Source: Odontesthes bonariensis
Taxonomy: Eukaryota > Chordata > Actinopteri > Atheriniformes > Atherinopsidae
Direction: 5' to 3'
NCBI RefSeq assembly: GCF_027942865.1
Contig: NC_134510.1
Coordinates: forward strand, 23,429,209 to 23,493,208
DNA length: 64,000 nt
Under the pieces are notes generated by a model, which did no database searches, had not been told where the DNA came from, and saw only the letters and a program-made list of their open reading frames with translations. The translations under genes were made by a program, and so were the position numbers. Within the stretch, counting starts at the first letter, position 1. Each line of letters opens with the position of its first letter. This document shows positions 39,401 through 56,719 of the stretch, in pieces.

Positions 39401-40391
39401 TGACTGGTTATCGATCATATTGGCTCAACCATCCATAGATCAAATGTCAGGTGTGTAAAAGTGTGATTTCTTCGACCAAACTAATCCTGAATATTAAATG
39501 AGAAAACATGTGATATTATATCGGCAGTCAATACATCAGGCTTACATAGACCAATTGACTTGATGTGAATCACTATGATATTCCACAGAGTAAACTCTAA
39601 TATATCTTTCAAATTAACCGTGGTCACAGGTGCTAATTGGACCTACAGGGACAAATCATTTGTAGGCCTGAAAGTCAAGCGCCATCCTAGATTGTTTCTT
39701 TGCTTTTCAGCATTTGAAATTAGCTCTGAAGAATCAGGTGGTAGTGGGGGACTGGCATGTCAGTGCAGGGGAACCGCACACTTCAAACTGAAACACATGA
39801 CAAAGATATTTCCGATCGCGGAATCCTACTGAGACTCACGGTGTCCAGCTGAACTTTACACATTATTAGAACACTTCTTAATGGGCTACATATCAGGCTC
39901 ACTATCATCTCAAAACACTTACAGTCAAGGCTGTCTGAAGCCAATGAAGGTGTTTCAGCTATTGCACAACCTGGTTTCAGTGACCTAATAATTGGCAAAT
40001 ACACTTTTAGTTGATCAGTTGATGACCCACAGCAGCTATGGACCGTTTGGGAACTGGATCAACCACTTTTTCCCAAATGACATGGTGACAGGTGAGCTTT
40101 ATTTGATACATTAAGATTCAGAATAGCAATACCTACAGTACTGCTGAGAAGTCTAGGGTGTGTTGACTAAGCTGCCCATCATGGGAAGTGATACGGCATG
40201 GACATGTACTTAAAAACAGAAGCTGAAGAAAATTAAACTCTCACAGCTCTTTTACACTTTTATTTTCGCCTGAAGGAATGTTTTTCTTGAAGCGCTTCAT
40301 TATCATAAGGCATTTTATTTTTTATTCCCCCATTTTTATTAGAAACACCCATTTCTTTTCCACGTGCTGACTTTGCTCGTTTTCCCCTCAG
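36456..40391. other. No gene recognised
   Basis: Mixed AT-rich DNA. A short ATTAATTAATTAAAC-containing segment near 37060 and the surrounding 36700-37500 again resemble non-coding regulatory DNA. No convincing exon was found before 40392. Confidence 0.4.
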
Positions 40392-40991
40392 ATCGATCAG
40401 AGTGTGTCCAGAGCAGAGATCGGAGACTTGGCTGAGTTTGTGAATCCGTGGTTAGGACCGTCTCTCTGGGCTGCTCATCTCAGAGAAGGTTGAGTTATCC
40501 ATTTTGGGGTGGGAGGTAGGAAATCAACACATTTTCCTATGATGCGCTTCGTTTGAAATATCTTTTTAAAATGTTATGGCACCTCCTCGAAATATTGTAG
40601 AGCCTCGCATCAGGGTCAACAACAAACAACACGACCTGGTTCCATCTCCGCAGGAGACGGTGAGGCAATGCTGCGAGACTTTCATGCATCAGGAGTTCAC
40701 ATACGACCTGGTGAACTTCAACAGTGAGCATTTTGATGGTGATTCAGTTTAGATAGGTTTCTTTGTAGATTCATTTGTCAACTGAAAAGTAATAATGACC
40801 CTGAAATATGTTGATAATCAGTTCATAGTCCTAGTCATTTTTAACAAACACCTGACTTCTGATGTGAAAATATACTCCCCCCCCCCCCCCCCCCATCATC
40901 TCACAGTAAATTATGTATTTCAGAGTTTGTGCAACTGTACAAAAGCTTGAACAAAACAGGGGAATCGATAATCTACGTGATTTACCATTAA
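40392..40991 (+). pseudogene. Degenerate LRAT/PLAAT-like domain, three linked exons
   Basis: Three candidate exons (40392-40488, 40601-40738, 40924-40991) join in one open frame across GT-AG introns to a TAA, with an AATAAA at 41147-41152. Exon 1 contains EIGDLAEFVN and SLWAAHLRE, resembling GDLxEF...SHWAVYLGE of LRAT-domain acyltransferases. Exon 2 contains RIRVNNKQHDLVPSP, HQEFTYDL and NFNSEHF, resembling RVNNKxD...QEFxYDL...NCEHF. The active-site histidine (HWA) reads Leu and the catalytic cysteine (NCEHF) reads Ser. The VVHL segment between these exons is missing, as is a clear start exon. It is probably a non-enzymatic or dead copy of an HRASLS/PLAAT-type gene. The frame is intact, which argues against long neutral decay. 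Identification is tentative. Confidence 0.4.
40876..40894 (+). repeat. Poly-C tract
   Basis: An uninterrupted C run of about 18 bases, 30 bp before the third candidate exon of the LRAT-like frame. Confidence 0.9.
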
Positions 40992-41299
40992 TTTCCTTTT
41001 TCCAATTTCAAGCTTCCCTTCGAGAATAACAATGAAGCTCATATGGATTCAGCTCAAACTCTGCAGAAGATAACGCAACAACGAATAGACACAAGTTTAA
41101 GATCCGTGTTGCTTTTTATCCGCCACACTGCCTTTGTCAATGAGCAAATAAAACTTGTCTGCAGCCGCTTTTGTTTCAACACGTCGAGTTCGACCACCGG
41201 CTTAATAATGTTCCTGTGTGTCCTTTTTCACCCACAAAATCCGTAGCCCGCTCTATTAAAGGCCAAAAAAAAAAAAATTACCAACAAAGTAAGACTCAG

Positions 41300-42092
41300 G
41301 AAACTATGTTTGCTCTTGTTTATTAAGACTTCAAGAATGTCAATAAAAGCATTTCTATACAGTAGGAAGGCTGAGGAGGCCAACGCACAGACACAATGAC
41401 CTTCTGCTATTCTCCCCGTTGATAATGACCCAGACACAGACACACTGCCCATCAGCCAGACCTCTAATGAAGCCAAACATTCTCTATCATCTACTAATAA
41501 CCCCCACGCAGCTGCAGGAGCCATGCACAGGCCAGTGTCTTATGAATGCAAGAAGGGGAACAAAGCTTTGGGCGGACGGGGCGCAGAAAGCATCCTGTTT
41601 TATCGATCCGACACTACCCGATGGCACATGGTGACAGCTACATTCTTGTTCTTCAGTCCCAAAACGCACAAAAACAAAGAGTTTTGGAGAAAAGAAAACA
41701 CACAAACAGTGCAAAACATTTCACTCTAACAATCAATCTTTTTGTTGGACTCATTTCTGAAGCTGTTGCCGCGTTGCTACACTCGCACAGTTACACACAC
41801 ACACACACTTGCAAGGGTGGTATTTTTCCAGAGATAGGATAGGTAAACTCATTTCTCATTTCTTAATTGGTATAAAAATTCCACCCTTTTTCTCCCCTCT
41901 CAGCAACCCCTCCGGGGGAATGCAGATTAATTGTCCTCTAAGTCCTCATAATACACACCCCCACCTCCCTTCACATATACACATACATCCTCGGCTAGAA
42001 GACATGCACCTCGACTCTCTGTGGACTCCAGTTGTCCACAGTCGGGATCCCATTCCTACTAGTTTACTCTTGCTTTTACTCCTGCCTTCACA
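41300..42092 (-). other. Probable 3' UTR of alg2
   Basis: Directly follows the alg2 stop codon. A minus-strand AATAAA is present (plus-strand TTTATT at 41319-41324), giving a 3' UTR of about 780 bp. It would converge tail to tail with the transcript end implied by the plus-strand AATAAA at 41147. Confidence 0.55.
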
Positions 42093-44739
42093 TCACTGAC
42101 TCAGCCTGACAATGTACCCATACAGTTGGTCTGAGAAGGCCTGAAGAGAGAATTTATCTTGCACCCTTCTCCTCCCAGCTTGTCCCATGTCCCTGCGGAG
42201 GTGCGGCTCCATGACGAGCCTCTCCATGGCCTTGGAGAAGGCCTCTGCCGTGGGTTCGCACAGGAAGCCCGTCTCCCCGTCTGACACACTCTCCAGGGGT
42301 CCCCCAGAGTTCACAGCGATAACAGGGCAGCAGCAATACATGGCCTCCACAGGAACTATCCCAAAATGTTCTCTGCTGGGGGTGTAGAGCACTGCGGTGC
42401 TGCCCTGCAGCAGCGCCACCTTCAGGGAATCAGAAGGAGAACGCAGGAAAGTGACACAGTCCTCCAAGTGGAGCTGCTCTGCCAAGTCTTTCAGTTCAGT
42501 GTAGTGTTGAACGTTCTCTGTAACACGGTCGTCGTAGCCCCCTGCAACCACCAGGTGAATGCCCGCCCTCTGAGCAGGGGACAGGCTGCACCTCAGGACT
42601 GCCAGTGCCTCCAGAGCCAGGCCCAAGTTCTTCTTCCTCTCGTATCGGTTCAGGGACAAAAACAGGCAGGAGGTGCCCTCAGGGAGCAGGCCTTCCAGGT
42701 CCTGTGTTTCAGTAGATGACTGGTCAAAGGTACGTGTGTTGAGGGAAGGGTAGAGGACATCTGTCTGGACTCTGCTCAGACTGTGAAAGGTCTGCCTGAA
42801 GATGCCTGCGGTGAACTGGCTGTTTACCAGAATCTAAGAGGAAGTACAGAGAGATTAGTTCGTGTGGAACTCGGATATCACTGGTTCTTTAATTCCCTTT
42901 GAGTTGGATACAGCCTGAGGTTTGTCATTATCCTAAAGTCTCAGCAAAAATCAAAATGCCATTTCAGTTCTATCAGGGCCCTGAGCTTTTACACCTGCTG
43001 TACTTTAAACTAATAATTGGCACTATGCTGCCACCAAGTTGAAGAGGAGTCAGTAGTTGTCATGAAATAGTCAAATATCTCTTTTTCAACATTTGATACG
43101 TTTCCCGTGTTATATGGTGAAAAGAATTATTGCTTCATTGGATTTGCTAATCGCTGTATTTTGTTTTTAAGCATCACGTAGCACCTGATTTACGTTCTGT
43201 CTGAGTCGGTCTTTAGATTCAAACAGAATTCAGACAGAACCTGCAGATCGCCCAGAAACTGACCGATGCTGAGAGCACCCCGACAGCTGTGTGGACAGTC
43301 CTTGTGCACAAGGAGCCCTTTTTTGATGGAGTGCTGGTGCTCCTTCGCTGCTGTGTCAAATCAACAATTTGAGGGCCGTCTTCTCTCTAACATTTGCAAC
43401 TGGTACAAAATGCAGCCACTTGTTGTTGTTTTTTTTGTTTTTTTATGTAACACCAGTTGTTGGCCTCACTAAATCTTCTAAGGCTCTGCGTGGTCGGACT
43501 CAACCTCACCCAGATGGAGTTTCATATCAGAATACGTCAGATAAAACACTGAAGTTGACTAATCACACAGTTTTAGAGGTGATCATACCTCTGTAGTGAC
43601 ATACAATTCATATAGAGCCCAACATCTTCATTTTGCCAATTATTGTGTTATGACTGGAACATTATTTTGCTACTTTTAGAGATTTTACCAATTGACTGCA
43701 GACATAGACTCCACCTGACACCCTCAGGTAGAGATCCTCTGAACTTTCTCAAATCTTTTGGAAAAGACCACACAGCATTTACTATCAGCTTTATTAACAA
43801 TCGCAATGTTAAGTGCGCTGAAATTAATTTTTCTTTGTAAATGGCCCTTACATATTTAACTGGAACTATTAACATGCTCTAAGTATTCCAAGGCCACTCA
43901 TGGTCAGGTTTTAAAAGGTGTTAAAATGGTTTCATTATTTTTTAACTTTTCTAAAATCTTGAATGAAATAAAAGAAGACAATCAGACTATGTTGAATGAG
44001 CCGGCTGTCCACCCTCAGCCGCTACATACCATATCCGCCATGCCAGTGGTGCGTTCCTCCAGCCAGTCAATGGGAGCTCTGTAAAGTTTCTTTAAGGCCG
44101 ACGTCCTCTGGGTCAGCAGCTGGTCCGGGAAGTGACAGTAGAACAGAACTTTCTTCCTCTGACGGGACAGTCGCAGCACCGGTATGCACACCGACACCTG
44201 AGGTCAAATCAAACAACAGAAAAAAAGAACTGAAAATAGCTCCAGAAAGGAAGACACACCGATGTCAACAATCTAAGAGACTGCTATATCTATTACACTG
44301 ATGGCGACAGATGAGCGACAGTTAACTTACCTGATCACAAAAGATGACATCATACTCCACACCACTGAGGAAGACCAGGTAAACAGCCACATAGATCATC
44401 CTCAAGTACGCACACAGGGCATGCAGGTAGCCAAACACACTGGTGGGTAACCAGTCACCCACACATACCTATGAGAGGAGTGGATAATATATGTGTGTTT
44501 TTTTTAGTAACCATCACATGCTGTGTTGTATAATTTTGCATCCAAAAGTAAAAGGTGTCACAACACACCACCGGCAGGTCTGGGTCCAGAGTCTCAGAGA
44601 AGCAGTGTGTGGGGTCATGATGGGCCGTCCAGATCTGAACACTGCATCCCTTAGACTTCAGGGCAACAGCAGCATCAACCACCAGCCGCTCTGCACCTCC
44701 AATACCAAGGTCCGGGTGGAGAAACACTACCCGCGCCAT
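42093..44739 (-). CDS. alg2: ALG2 mannosyltransferase (GT4), 4 coding exons
   Basis: Alpha-1,3/1,6-mannosyltransferase that adds the second and third mannoses to the dolichol-linked Man1GlcNAc2 precursor on the cytosolic face of the ER. Coding exons on the minus strand: 44739-44569, 44468-44331, 44197-44030, 42833-42093. They total 1218 nt, 405 aa plus stop (human 416 aa). The N-terminal domain shows [20 protein letters not shown] hydrophobic membrane-associating stretch follows ([16 protein letters not shown]), then [15 protein letters not shown] and [18 protein letters not shown]. The C-terminal domain shows [19 protein letters not shown] and the GT4 EX7E motif E314...E322 in [13 protein letters not shown]. 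The exon 1 donor could be placed one codon earlier (DLP|V). Exon 1 is preceded by an acceptor-like TTTCAG, implying an upstream non-coding exon. It is head to head with sec61b, as in human. Confidence 0.96.
43385..43600 (+). repeat. Possible LINE reverse-transcriptase scrap in alg2 intron 3
   Basis: AACTGGTACAAAATGCAGCC and the later GGCTCTGCGTGGTCGGACTC resemble pieces of fish non-LTR retrotransposon coding sequence. The pieces are short and out of frame. Confidence 0.3.
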
Positions 44740-45868
44740 TCTGAACACTGAAATATAGTATCCAAAGAGACAATGACAGTGTTTTAAATCCAGTAAAAAA
44801 AAAAAAAAAACACACGGGACTCTAAATCATTAGAAATGACTAACTGTGTCCAAACCATGTAAAAGTTAATGATGATGGAAACGACATACAACGCGCCCGG
44901 GCTCCAGCAGAAAGTACCTGGGATTCATGAATATCGAGGTCGAGAGGGAAATCTTTCACAGCTAAATTAGTGACAAAAGTTTCTTTTGAAAAAGAAATTA
45001 GGTTCTGTCACATATCAGTTATAGCTTTAGCCGACTTTAAAGCATTATACATCTTCTGGAAACCAGACTGTGTCGATCAACATCCTGTGGCACTGTGCCG
45101 TCTGAAATTGGGAAAATCTCAAGCTAGAATACAAATTAGAAATTTGAGGCAGAAGGCTTGGTTTACATGACTATGGATTCAAACCTGTGTAGCTCGCAAC
45201 CGTGTAAGTTAGCTAAATTAACGGACAGTCGCATTTGCATCGTAACAGCACAACCACATCTAATTTAATATTAAATACGTTTGTTACCTTTCAATTTCTC
45301 CACTACCCTGTCTAAGTTTGGAAACCTGTGATGGGGTTTTAAGCGAGAAACACTGTCAAGAAATGCTGACGATAAGACGCCATTTTGGCTCACATTAACC
45401 GTTGCGACATAGCTACTCAAGCTTCATATTTGAACCACAATGGCAACAGTTTCCTTCCTTGTGATAGATGCGCTTCCTGTGTGAGACACGTCTCTCTCAG
45501 AGTGAAGGTGGTCAGTTATTTTGCCTTGTAAGTAATGCATCAATTTAAGTTATAATTCTCTTTAGTTTTGGAAAAAAATACTTTCAAAAAATAAATTGTG
45601 TGATATATCGTCAACAAAAAACTCCTAAAAGGTTCATTTATTCCAAATTTTGTATTGAATTGATTCAGTCGATCGGGCTTCTATTCGGTCACCTTTGCTG
45701 GTCTTGCATTTGGCAGTCGTGTCCTTTTTAGACAAACGTCAGCTTTGTGGGATCTCTTCTCAAGTTTTGACCAAATTGAAAACTGACTGTCTGCCGTTAA
45801 TTTGACGTGGACATCATCTTGAAGAGGGGCTCAGGGTTTCGGCTTACATCGGGATAAAATACAGCAAC
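44740..45868. promoter_or_regulatory. Shared alg2/sec61b head-to-head promoter region
   Basis: The start codons of two divergent housekeeping genes are 1.1 kb apart. On the alg2 side a likely non-coding first exon ends at a donor (AAAG|GTAACA, exon edge 45288), which pairs with the TTTCAG acceptor before the alg2 ATG. Within it the minus strand has CCAAAATGGCGTC near 45377-45390, a YY1-type core. Its ATG at 45383 would open a 14-codon upstream ORF. An ETS-like CTTCCTG lies near 45473. TATA-like signals were not obvious. Exact start sites are inferred. Confidence 0.45.
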
Positions 45869-50434
<4,566 letters not shown>

Positions 50435-50867
50435 ACGCTGCCTGATGACCTTTGACCCTGCGCCTCGGCTTCTTAAAACTTGGACCTGGACCAAACAACA
50501 AATGAACAAGTTCCAAGTTCCCTCCTCATCCGTCACTACAACACACAAATTGGAATTTTTTTTGTGACCATTTTATGAATACAAGATCTTAATCTGCATC
50601 AGACTTTGGCAGCCACCTTGCTGATTCCTCCCATCATCGTGGGTTTTCCCCTCGATGGGTGAGCGGCAGGAAGCTGTACCAACTCGGCTCAGATGTGATG
50701 TCCTCTATCCAACAGTGTTCGCTCTGTGGCTGCATGAAGAGACAGTGCAGTGCCCAAGGACTCTTTCTGTTTTCACGCCGCCAGCAAACATCTATCCTCA
50801 TAACCTGAATTAATTTTTTTTTGTTTTGTTAACAGCATTTGTACAAAATGTAATTGTAAAATTGTAC

Positions 50868-50873
50868 AATAAA
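50868..50873 (+). terminator. sec61b polyadenylation signal
   Basis: AATAAA 434 bp after the sec61b stop, followed shortly by an A-rich stretch and a GT-rich segment (GTGTGCTTTG), as expected for a cleavage site. The 3' UTR is therefore about 450 bp. Confidence 0.75.
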
Positions 50874-51589
50874 AAGTGAAAAAAAAAAAGTGTGCTTTGA
50901 AATGTCTTTTATTTTGTTGTTTTACATAAACAATCTTGTTTTTAGTGGGGTTTTTTAACCGTCTGTATCCATCGCCACAGTACTGAAAGCCACACATATT
51001 TCCAATATACCTTTTCATACGTTTGTTTTTGCTGCTTTTAGAACAACACGGGTACTGAAACCACAAATTTAAGGACGTTTCACCCAGTGTTTAAACAATA
51101 TGCAGCTGCGTGCTGTTGAAGGTTTTGGCTTAAACTCTCTTTTATTAGTGTCCTTTTTGATTTAAGCTTTTGTAAGCAGCTTTAATGATCCAATCATGTC
51201 ATCCTACGCTTTTACATGTACATATTAGTTTATCTCCTGCTGGTTATTGTGTCTTATCTACATCAGCTGATAGCCAACACTTGTTTAGAGTATACATGCA
51301 GCGGCTGCTTTACAGAGATGTGTGACTGGATCAAAGTTAACTTCTCAGTATGCATACCTCTGTAGAGATTCACAGGCAACAGTCTCCAGCATGGACTACC
51401 GGAGGGTTTGTTATCACCACCTGTGCTGAAGCCTTTTTTCTGCCACCCTCTATAATTGCAGGCAGGAAAAAGTAATAAGTCTCCAAAGTGTCAGAGAAAT
51501 TCCAGAAGGCAAACAACACACAGGTCATCGAAATCATTATTCTGAGAAATTACCTGCCTTTAATATCATCACGCATTAAGTATACGTTC

Positions 51590-52437
51590 CAAACTTGTTT
51601 CTAAAAAAAAAAAAGTTGGGGTGCTGAGCTAAATGTATATTTAAAAACGGAACGCAATGGATTTTATTGAGTAAACCCAAAATAAGACGGTGAAAATGAT
51701 AAAACTGTTTATTTTAAATGAGAAACGAGCAACAGGTTTCAAACAAAGTCGGGGCAGAGGCGACAAAAGACCGACAGGTTTTGGACTGCTGCAAACTGTG
51801 TTAATTTAATGAATTAATTATCAACAACAGGTTAGTAACAATAATGGTTTGTTTGAAAACTCCCAGAAGCAAAGCCTCGGAGGGGTTCGCCACCGACAGA
51901 ATGAAGGCCAATGATTGAACAATTTAAAAATGTGTCATTTCGAGGACTTCGTTATCTATGGCGCTCAACGTCGTTTAAAGATTTAGAAAATCGGGAGAAA
52001 TCCCTGTGTACAAAGGACAAGGACAAAAAAAACACCCCATGCATGTAAGGTTGGTTTGTGATTCTAAACTGACCTCAGGTGTAAGTGTGATCATGCATGG
52101 TCGTTGGTGTCTGTGTTCGCCTTGTGATGGGCCGGCCACCCGTCCGGTGGGTGCACCGCCAATGGCAGCCGAAACACTAGTGATGAGCAGCTCAGATTCC
52201 ATATTAAAGATGAGTGGGGAAGCATTTCACTGATATTCAAAACTACCAAAGTTTGTCCTCGAAGTTCTCTTCCAGTGTTTACTAACAGAGAGTTCAAAGT
52301 CTCAGTTTCAACAGTGGATGTTGTGTCTCCATGCTATTATTCATTAAATGTACGTTTAAGATTAGATTTGATTTCATTCTGTACTAATTAATATTTTTCT
52401 AAGCAAACCAACGTTTTTGGAAACAGGGTTGCGCCTT
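51590..52437 (+). mobile_element. Internally deleted Tc1/mariner-like copy with both ends
   Basis: The left end (CCAAACTTGTTTCT, an A run, then GTTGGGGTGCTGAGCTAAAT) and the inverted right end (AACGTTTTTGGAAACAGGGT at about 52415) match the ends of a common fish Tc1-type element (caaccctgtttccaaaaaagttgggacgctgtg). The left interior follows the family as far as GAAATCCCTGTGTACAAAGG near 51998, just inside the transposase. The catalytic part is missing, and an unrelated segment containing TTCGCCTTGTGATGGGCCGG lies near 52120. No frame remains. Confidence 0.65.
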
Positions 52438-52449
52438 TTTTGTCCCCTC

Positions 52450-55400
52450 TTTCTCACCAACTGTCCCTGTGAATCTGGACTTCTATTTGAATGAAGTTTA
52501 TCTATAAGCGGTTTCTTTGGACAGATATTCTCAGTACATTGTAACTCATTTATACTTAAAACCTGATTTGTTTTGCGTGTGTATTTGTGCTTATATGATC
52601 ACTTAAACTTAAACTGAGTTTGCCAGGTGTTTGGCCTTCTTTTCCTGAGGGGGGCGCTGCAGACTACTTTCTGGATCTTATTGACTCAGCAGTTGGTAAC
52701 TACAGTGTGAGACTCTTCTCGCTCAGGGATGGAAATGAAAACATTCTGTATAGTGAGTCTGAATAAACATCTTTTATGGTCTAAAGCTTTTCTACAGTTG
52801 TACAGTTTACAGACATTCAGTCTGTTTGATAATCGAGGTCTTCACGCCCACACTTAGTTTTAGATAAAAGTCACAGTGAGATTCTTTTTTCTGTTCATAA
52901 TAATCTGAACTGTGTGGAACCTTCAGGTGAATCTCTTTTCTTTTATTGGGGAGTAAAGTGTAGATGCTCCCAGGATGTTTTAAAGCTGTAGAAGTTGGAG
53001 AACCTGCATCACCAGGTTATCTATGTTGAATATGAAACCACACGCTGGCACGGCTTGTGCTCGTGTGTGTTTTTGTATGTGTGTGCGTACTTGTACCTTG
53101 TGTTAAACGTAGCATTGATGTCCTGTTCATTAATTCATTCCGTTGCTATGGCTCTGCTTTCCGAAAGGCTTCCAGCGTTCGTGGCAAACTCGTGTGCCAC
53201 TGCCACACAGGCTCCCTGACGCTCCCGTCCCACTCACACACACAGATACCCTCGCAAACCCTATGGCCCAATTCACGGTGGCACAACACGGCAGTGAGCC
53301 AGAATAATTCAACAAAACAATTAAATATGAAGGAGCCACGGCAAAGCTGTCCCTCGGTGTTCAGGAGTCAAACAAGCTGTGGTCCTCCCTTCTGCTCCAA
53401 CCTGTAGTTCCAAATTCCCCCTGACACTGTCTATACAAGTCAGCTCACTGTTTCACTCAGGGGTAAAAAAAGGGAAAAAATAACTGTCAGCACCAAATTT
53501 ATGTACGTATTTAGATTTTTGTCTTGCTTTTTCTGGGCCTTCCTTTGTTATGATTGGATTATTTAGGGGCTATGACTCTATTTCCTTTAAGACTTTAGAT
53601 GTGATTGCAAATACCCATCTGTGTTAGTTCCAGGAGATTGCTGAATTTTATCCTGAGGAAAGTCGTTTACTGGGATGTTGGTCTTCGAGATGAACGATAA
53701 GACGTTTGCTATGTGTCTGCAACTTGGAAAATGGGCCTTCATAGTTATTTGTGCAAAAACAAAAAAAAATCATAGTTAAGTATTACAGACCGTTACAAGT
53801 TGACAAACTGAAAATAAAAAAGTGCAGCAGGGGAATTTTATGCATAAAAGCTACAATTCATTCTATGGTTGGAAGTCAGAATCTCCAGTCTCACAGGAAG
53901 GAACAATCAAAGAAAACACCATCAAAATGCATCAAAAACACATCATCTGCCCCTTATCATTTCTGTGCAAATCGGACTTTAGACTATGGACTTTTTTTGC
54001 TCCCCTTCAGCTCTGCTGTTCAGTGAACAACCTGTCGTTTGACAAGCATTTTATTCTGCAAGAAAAAGCAACAAACCTGTGGAATGGCTGTGTTCTTTTC
54101 TGACTTTCAATCATGAACAGCCCAGAAATGACTGAGGCAAAGTGAATGCAGCATTAGCCTCCAAAAAGAGCCAAAGGATAACCAGTTATCATTGTTTAAA
54201 CCACCATGTAGAAGTGAATTATTCATGCGGAGGAGATTATTTATTTCCACAACATCAAAGTTGCATCAGAAGAGATCAATAAACATCAGTCACACAGCAA
54301 CATGCATGTAAGGCTACAAGCAAAGCATGTATCTATCTGAGGATTCTACTTAAATCATCCAGAACAGGCACATCTAAGGTGATGTTTGTCTTGTGGAAAG
54401 AAGGAGAGGAGTGAGAGACAGGAGGAGGAGAAAAAGAAAACGAAAAGCTGCTTTTCGTGAGAGCACTTCCTCTCCGTGTCTTTTCACCAGAAACCCATAT
54501 CCTGTGAGGAAACCACATGCTTTTACAAGGGATGGTCCCTTACATACAGAGAGGAGAACATGCACACTCACACACACACACACACTGATGAGTACTGAAA
54601 ACAAGTCACATGTTGCCAGAGCTACATGACACATGTTTCTCTCTAGTTTTACTGGTAAAAGAAACCGTTACACTCGTCTTGTTTGGGCCACTCTCACTCA
54701 TCCGTCACACATGCTCAGAGATGTGCCATCCTGCTGATAAACACACTAACATACTTTCAGGATATTGGGTGCAGCAGAGGGCTTGTGATTTGAAACTTTC
54801 CTCTCAACGACTGAGCAGAACAATCCTTCTGCAGATGAAAGCGAGTGCCTAGTGTTGCATGCAGTTATGTCCACTGCGTGTGTGTATTTCTTTGAACAAA
54901 TTACCTGGTTGGTAAAGCGTGGAAAGGCTAGACATACGGGTGGAATCGATCCATGCTCACTGACCAATTGAGTCCCGAGGGATGTCCAAAAACTTACTGA
55001 TGTTCGGATATCAGTGGCAGGATCTGAACTGTAAAATAGCACAGGGGCTGTACGCAGGCTTGTCAGCAATATGAGCTGTTGTATGGGGTGGAGTGCTCAG
55101 AGGAATCGGTATTCACCTCTTTCACTTAAGTAAATGGAGCAGTTAAACAAGAAAAATCTGTTCAAAAATGTACCCTGCAGCAAAAGTTCTAGCTTTATGT
55201 TAACTGGAAATGTTAATGCGCGTATTCTCTTGAAACAGAGACGATGTGCAATTTTGGCCTCAGTGAACGGCGAACCCTGCGATTACGGGACAAAAACCTC
55301 CACGTCACGAGCCACAGCTGGCCCGAACACTTTTATCACTCATAAAGTGTAAGACACATTTGAGCAGTGTGGTGATCCAGGGCTCCAGTACATTCTGAAC

Positions 55401-56320
55401 ACTCCATGTTCTGTTGTTATGCTTCTATACAGGCACCTGCGTCATGTAGTTTTATGTGCTTGTGGTACGTAGTGCATTGGGAAATGTTTACCTGAAAAGC
55501 CAATTTTACTGTAGGAACTTCCTTAACATAGTGTTTTCTCTTGATATATCTTTTTTGATTGGACTTCTATAGCTAATTTGTGCAAATGAAATATTTCTTG
55601 TATTGTTGTGACTTTTCCATTTACTTATGTGCTCCCTCTGTGCCGCTTCGTCTTGTCACTGTTTAATTAACTGCCTCGATACAGAAATATCATACAGTTA
55701 AGCTATCAATAATCGCAGTCATGCTTCAAAATTGCACCGTATTTATGTAAACGTATATCAAATGTGTGCAGTTGCTGTGATCATAAGACCAGCGACCAGT
55801 CAGCAAATGGGTGCCATTCTCTGTTAATGGCCAGCGATCAGTAGCGCAGTCTGAGCTGCTGAGAGGTGAGAACTGTTTCACTGTAAAACAATCTGCCATC
55901 TAGGCCACATGGTCGTCGTCATATGAACTGGCCGTGGAGCTTCTGGGTCAGAGCTGAGTGACAATTTGTGAATGTGTGTACAGTATGTGCCAAGTGGATG
56001 CTCCCTGATCTTTCTGGAAGCGGATCCTCCTTCAGACAGAAATAAGAGGGTCGGAGGCAGAGCCAAACTGATTCTGCCCATCTATCACTCTGTAATCCTC
56101 TACGGGGCATATGCCCCCCGCGTGCTCGATTCACGAAGTGCTGAGGAAGCACAACTTACATTTCTATTTATTGTCATCACGTTGAATTATCTGTTGAGTA
56201 CAAAATCAGATTCAGATTTCAGAGAAGTAAAAGAAATAGCTCTTAAAAAACTGTTTCATTAATTTGCACCTTATGTCAGAGAATCTTATTCTTTTTACGT
56301 GGTATTAATAGAAAAACTGT
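52450..56320. other. No gene recognised
   Basis: AT-rich intergenic DNA with short CA/GT runs (near 53070-53090 and 54568-54586). None of the short frames shows a recognisable domain. Confidence 0.5.
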
Positions 56321-56329
56321 CAAAGGTCA

Positions 56330-56700
56330 AATGATTAAGAATATTGGTGACAGTAAAAAGCTTTTGGATGCTGTTTATTGCTCTGCACTAAGATTTATTA
56401 TTGGCGCGAGTTACCTGCCATCGTGAGTCGCATGCTAAGGTCGGTTGGTCCTCATTCTTTGTAAGACATGACACAAGGTTTTATTTATTTATAAAGCCTT
56501 GCATTACATTAAAATAATAATTTAATGCGCTGCCTTATAGAAGAAGCTTATATGATTAGATTTTACTACACGTTCCATTTCAGCTTCCTTTACTGAACTA
56601 AGTAAATACAGTTTTTCTTACTTTGCACCTGCAATCTGCAGAATTCTTATTTAATGCTTTAGTTTTAAACTTTTGTGTGATTTAATCTCTAGTTGTTCTT
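56330..56700 (+). mobile_element. Decayed LINE reverse-transcriptase remnant
   Basis: The frame beginning near 56349 reads SKKLLDAVYCSALRFIIGAS, then frames break. VLFIYKAL follows near 56480. These are two landmarks of the C-terminal reverse-transcriptase region in fish non-LTR elements (LDAVYHSALRFITGAS...FIYKAL). Stops and frameshifts are frequent. Clade not determined. Confidence 0.6.
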
Positions 56701-56719
56701 GTTTTTAGTTATTTTAACC

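Noticed and set aside
40036..40092. Possible upstream exon of the LRAT-like frame (ATG, then donor GACAG|GTGAGC)
   Set aside because: It would leave one base over, and joining to 40392 then reads into a stop (GGCTGA); no family resemblance.
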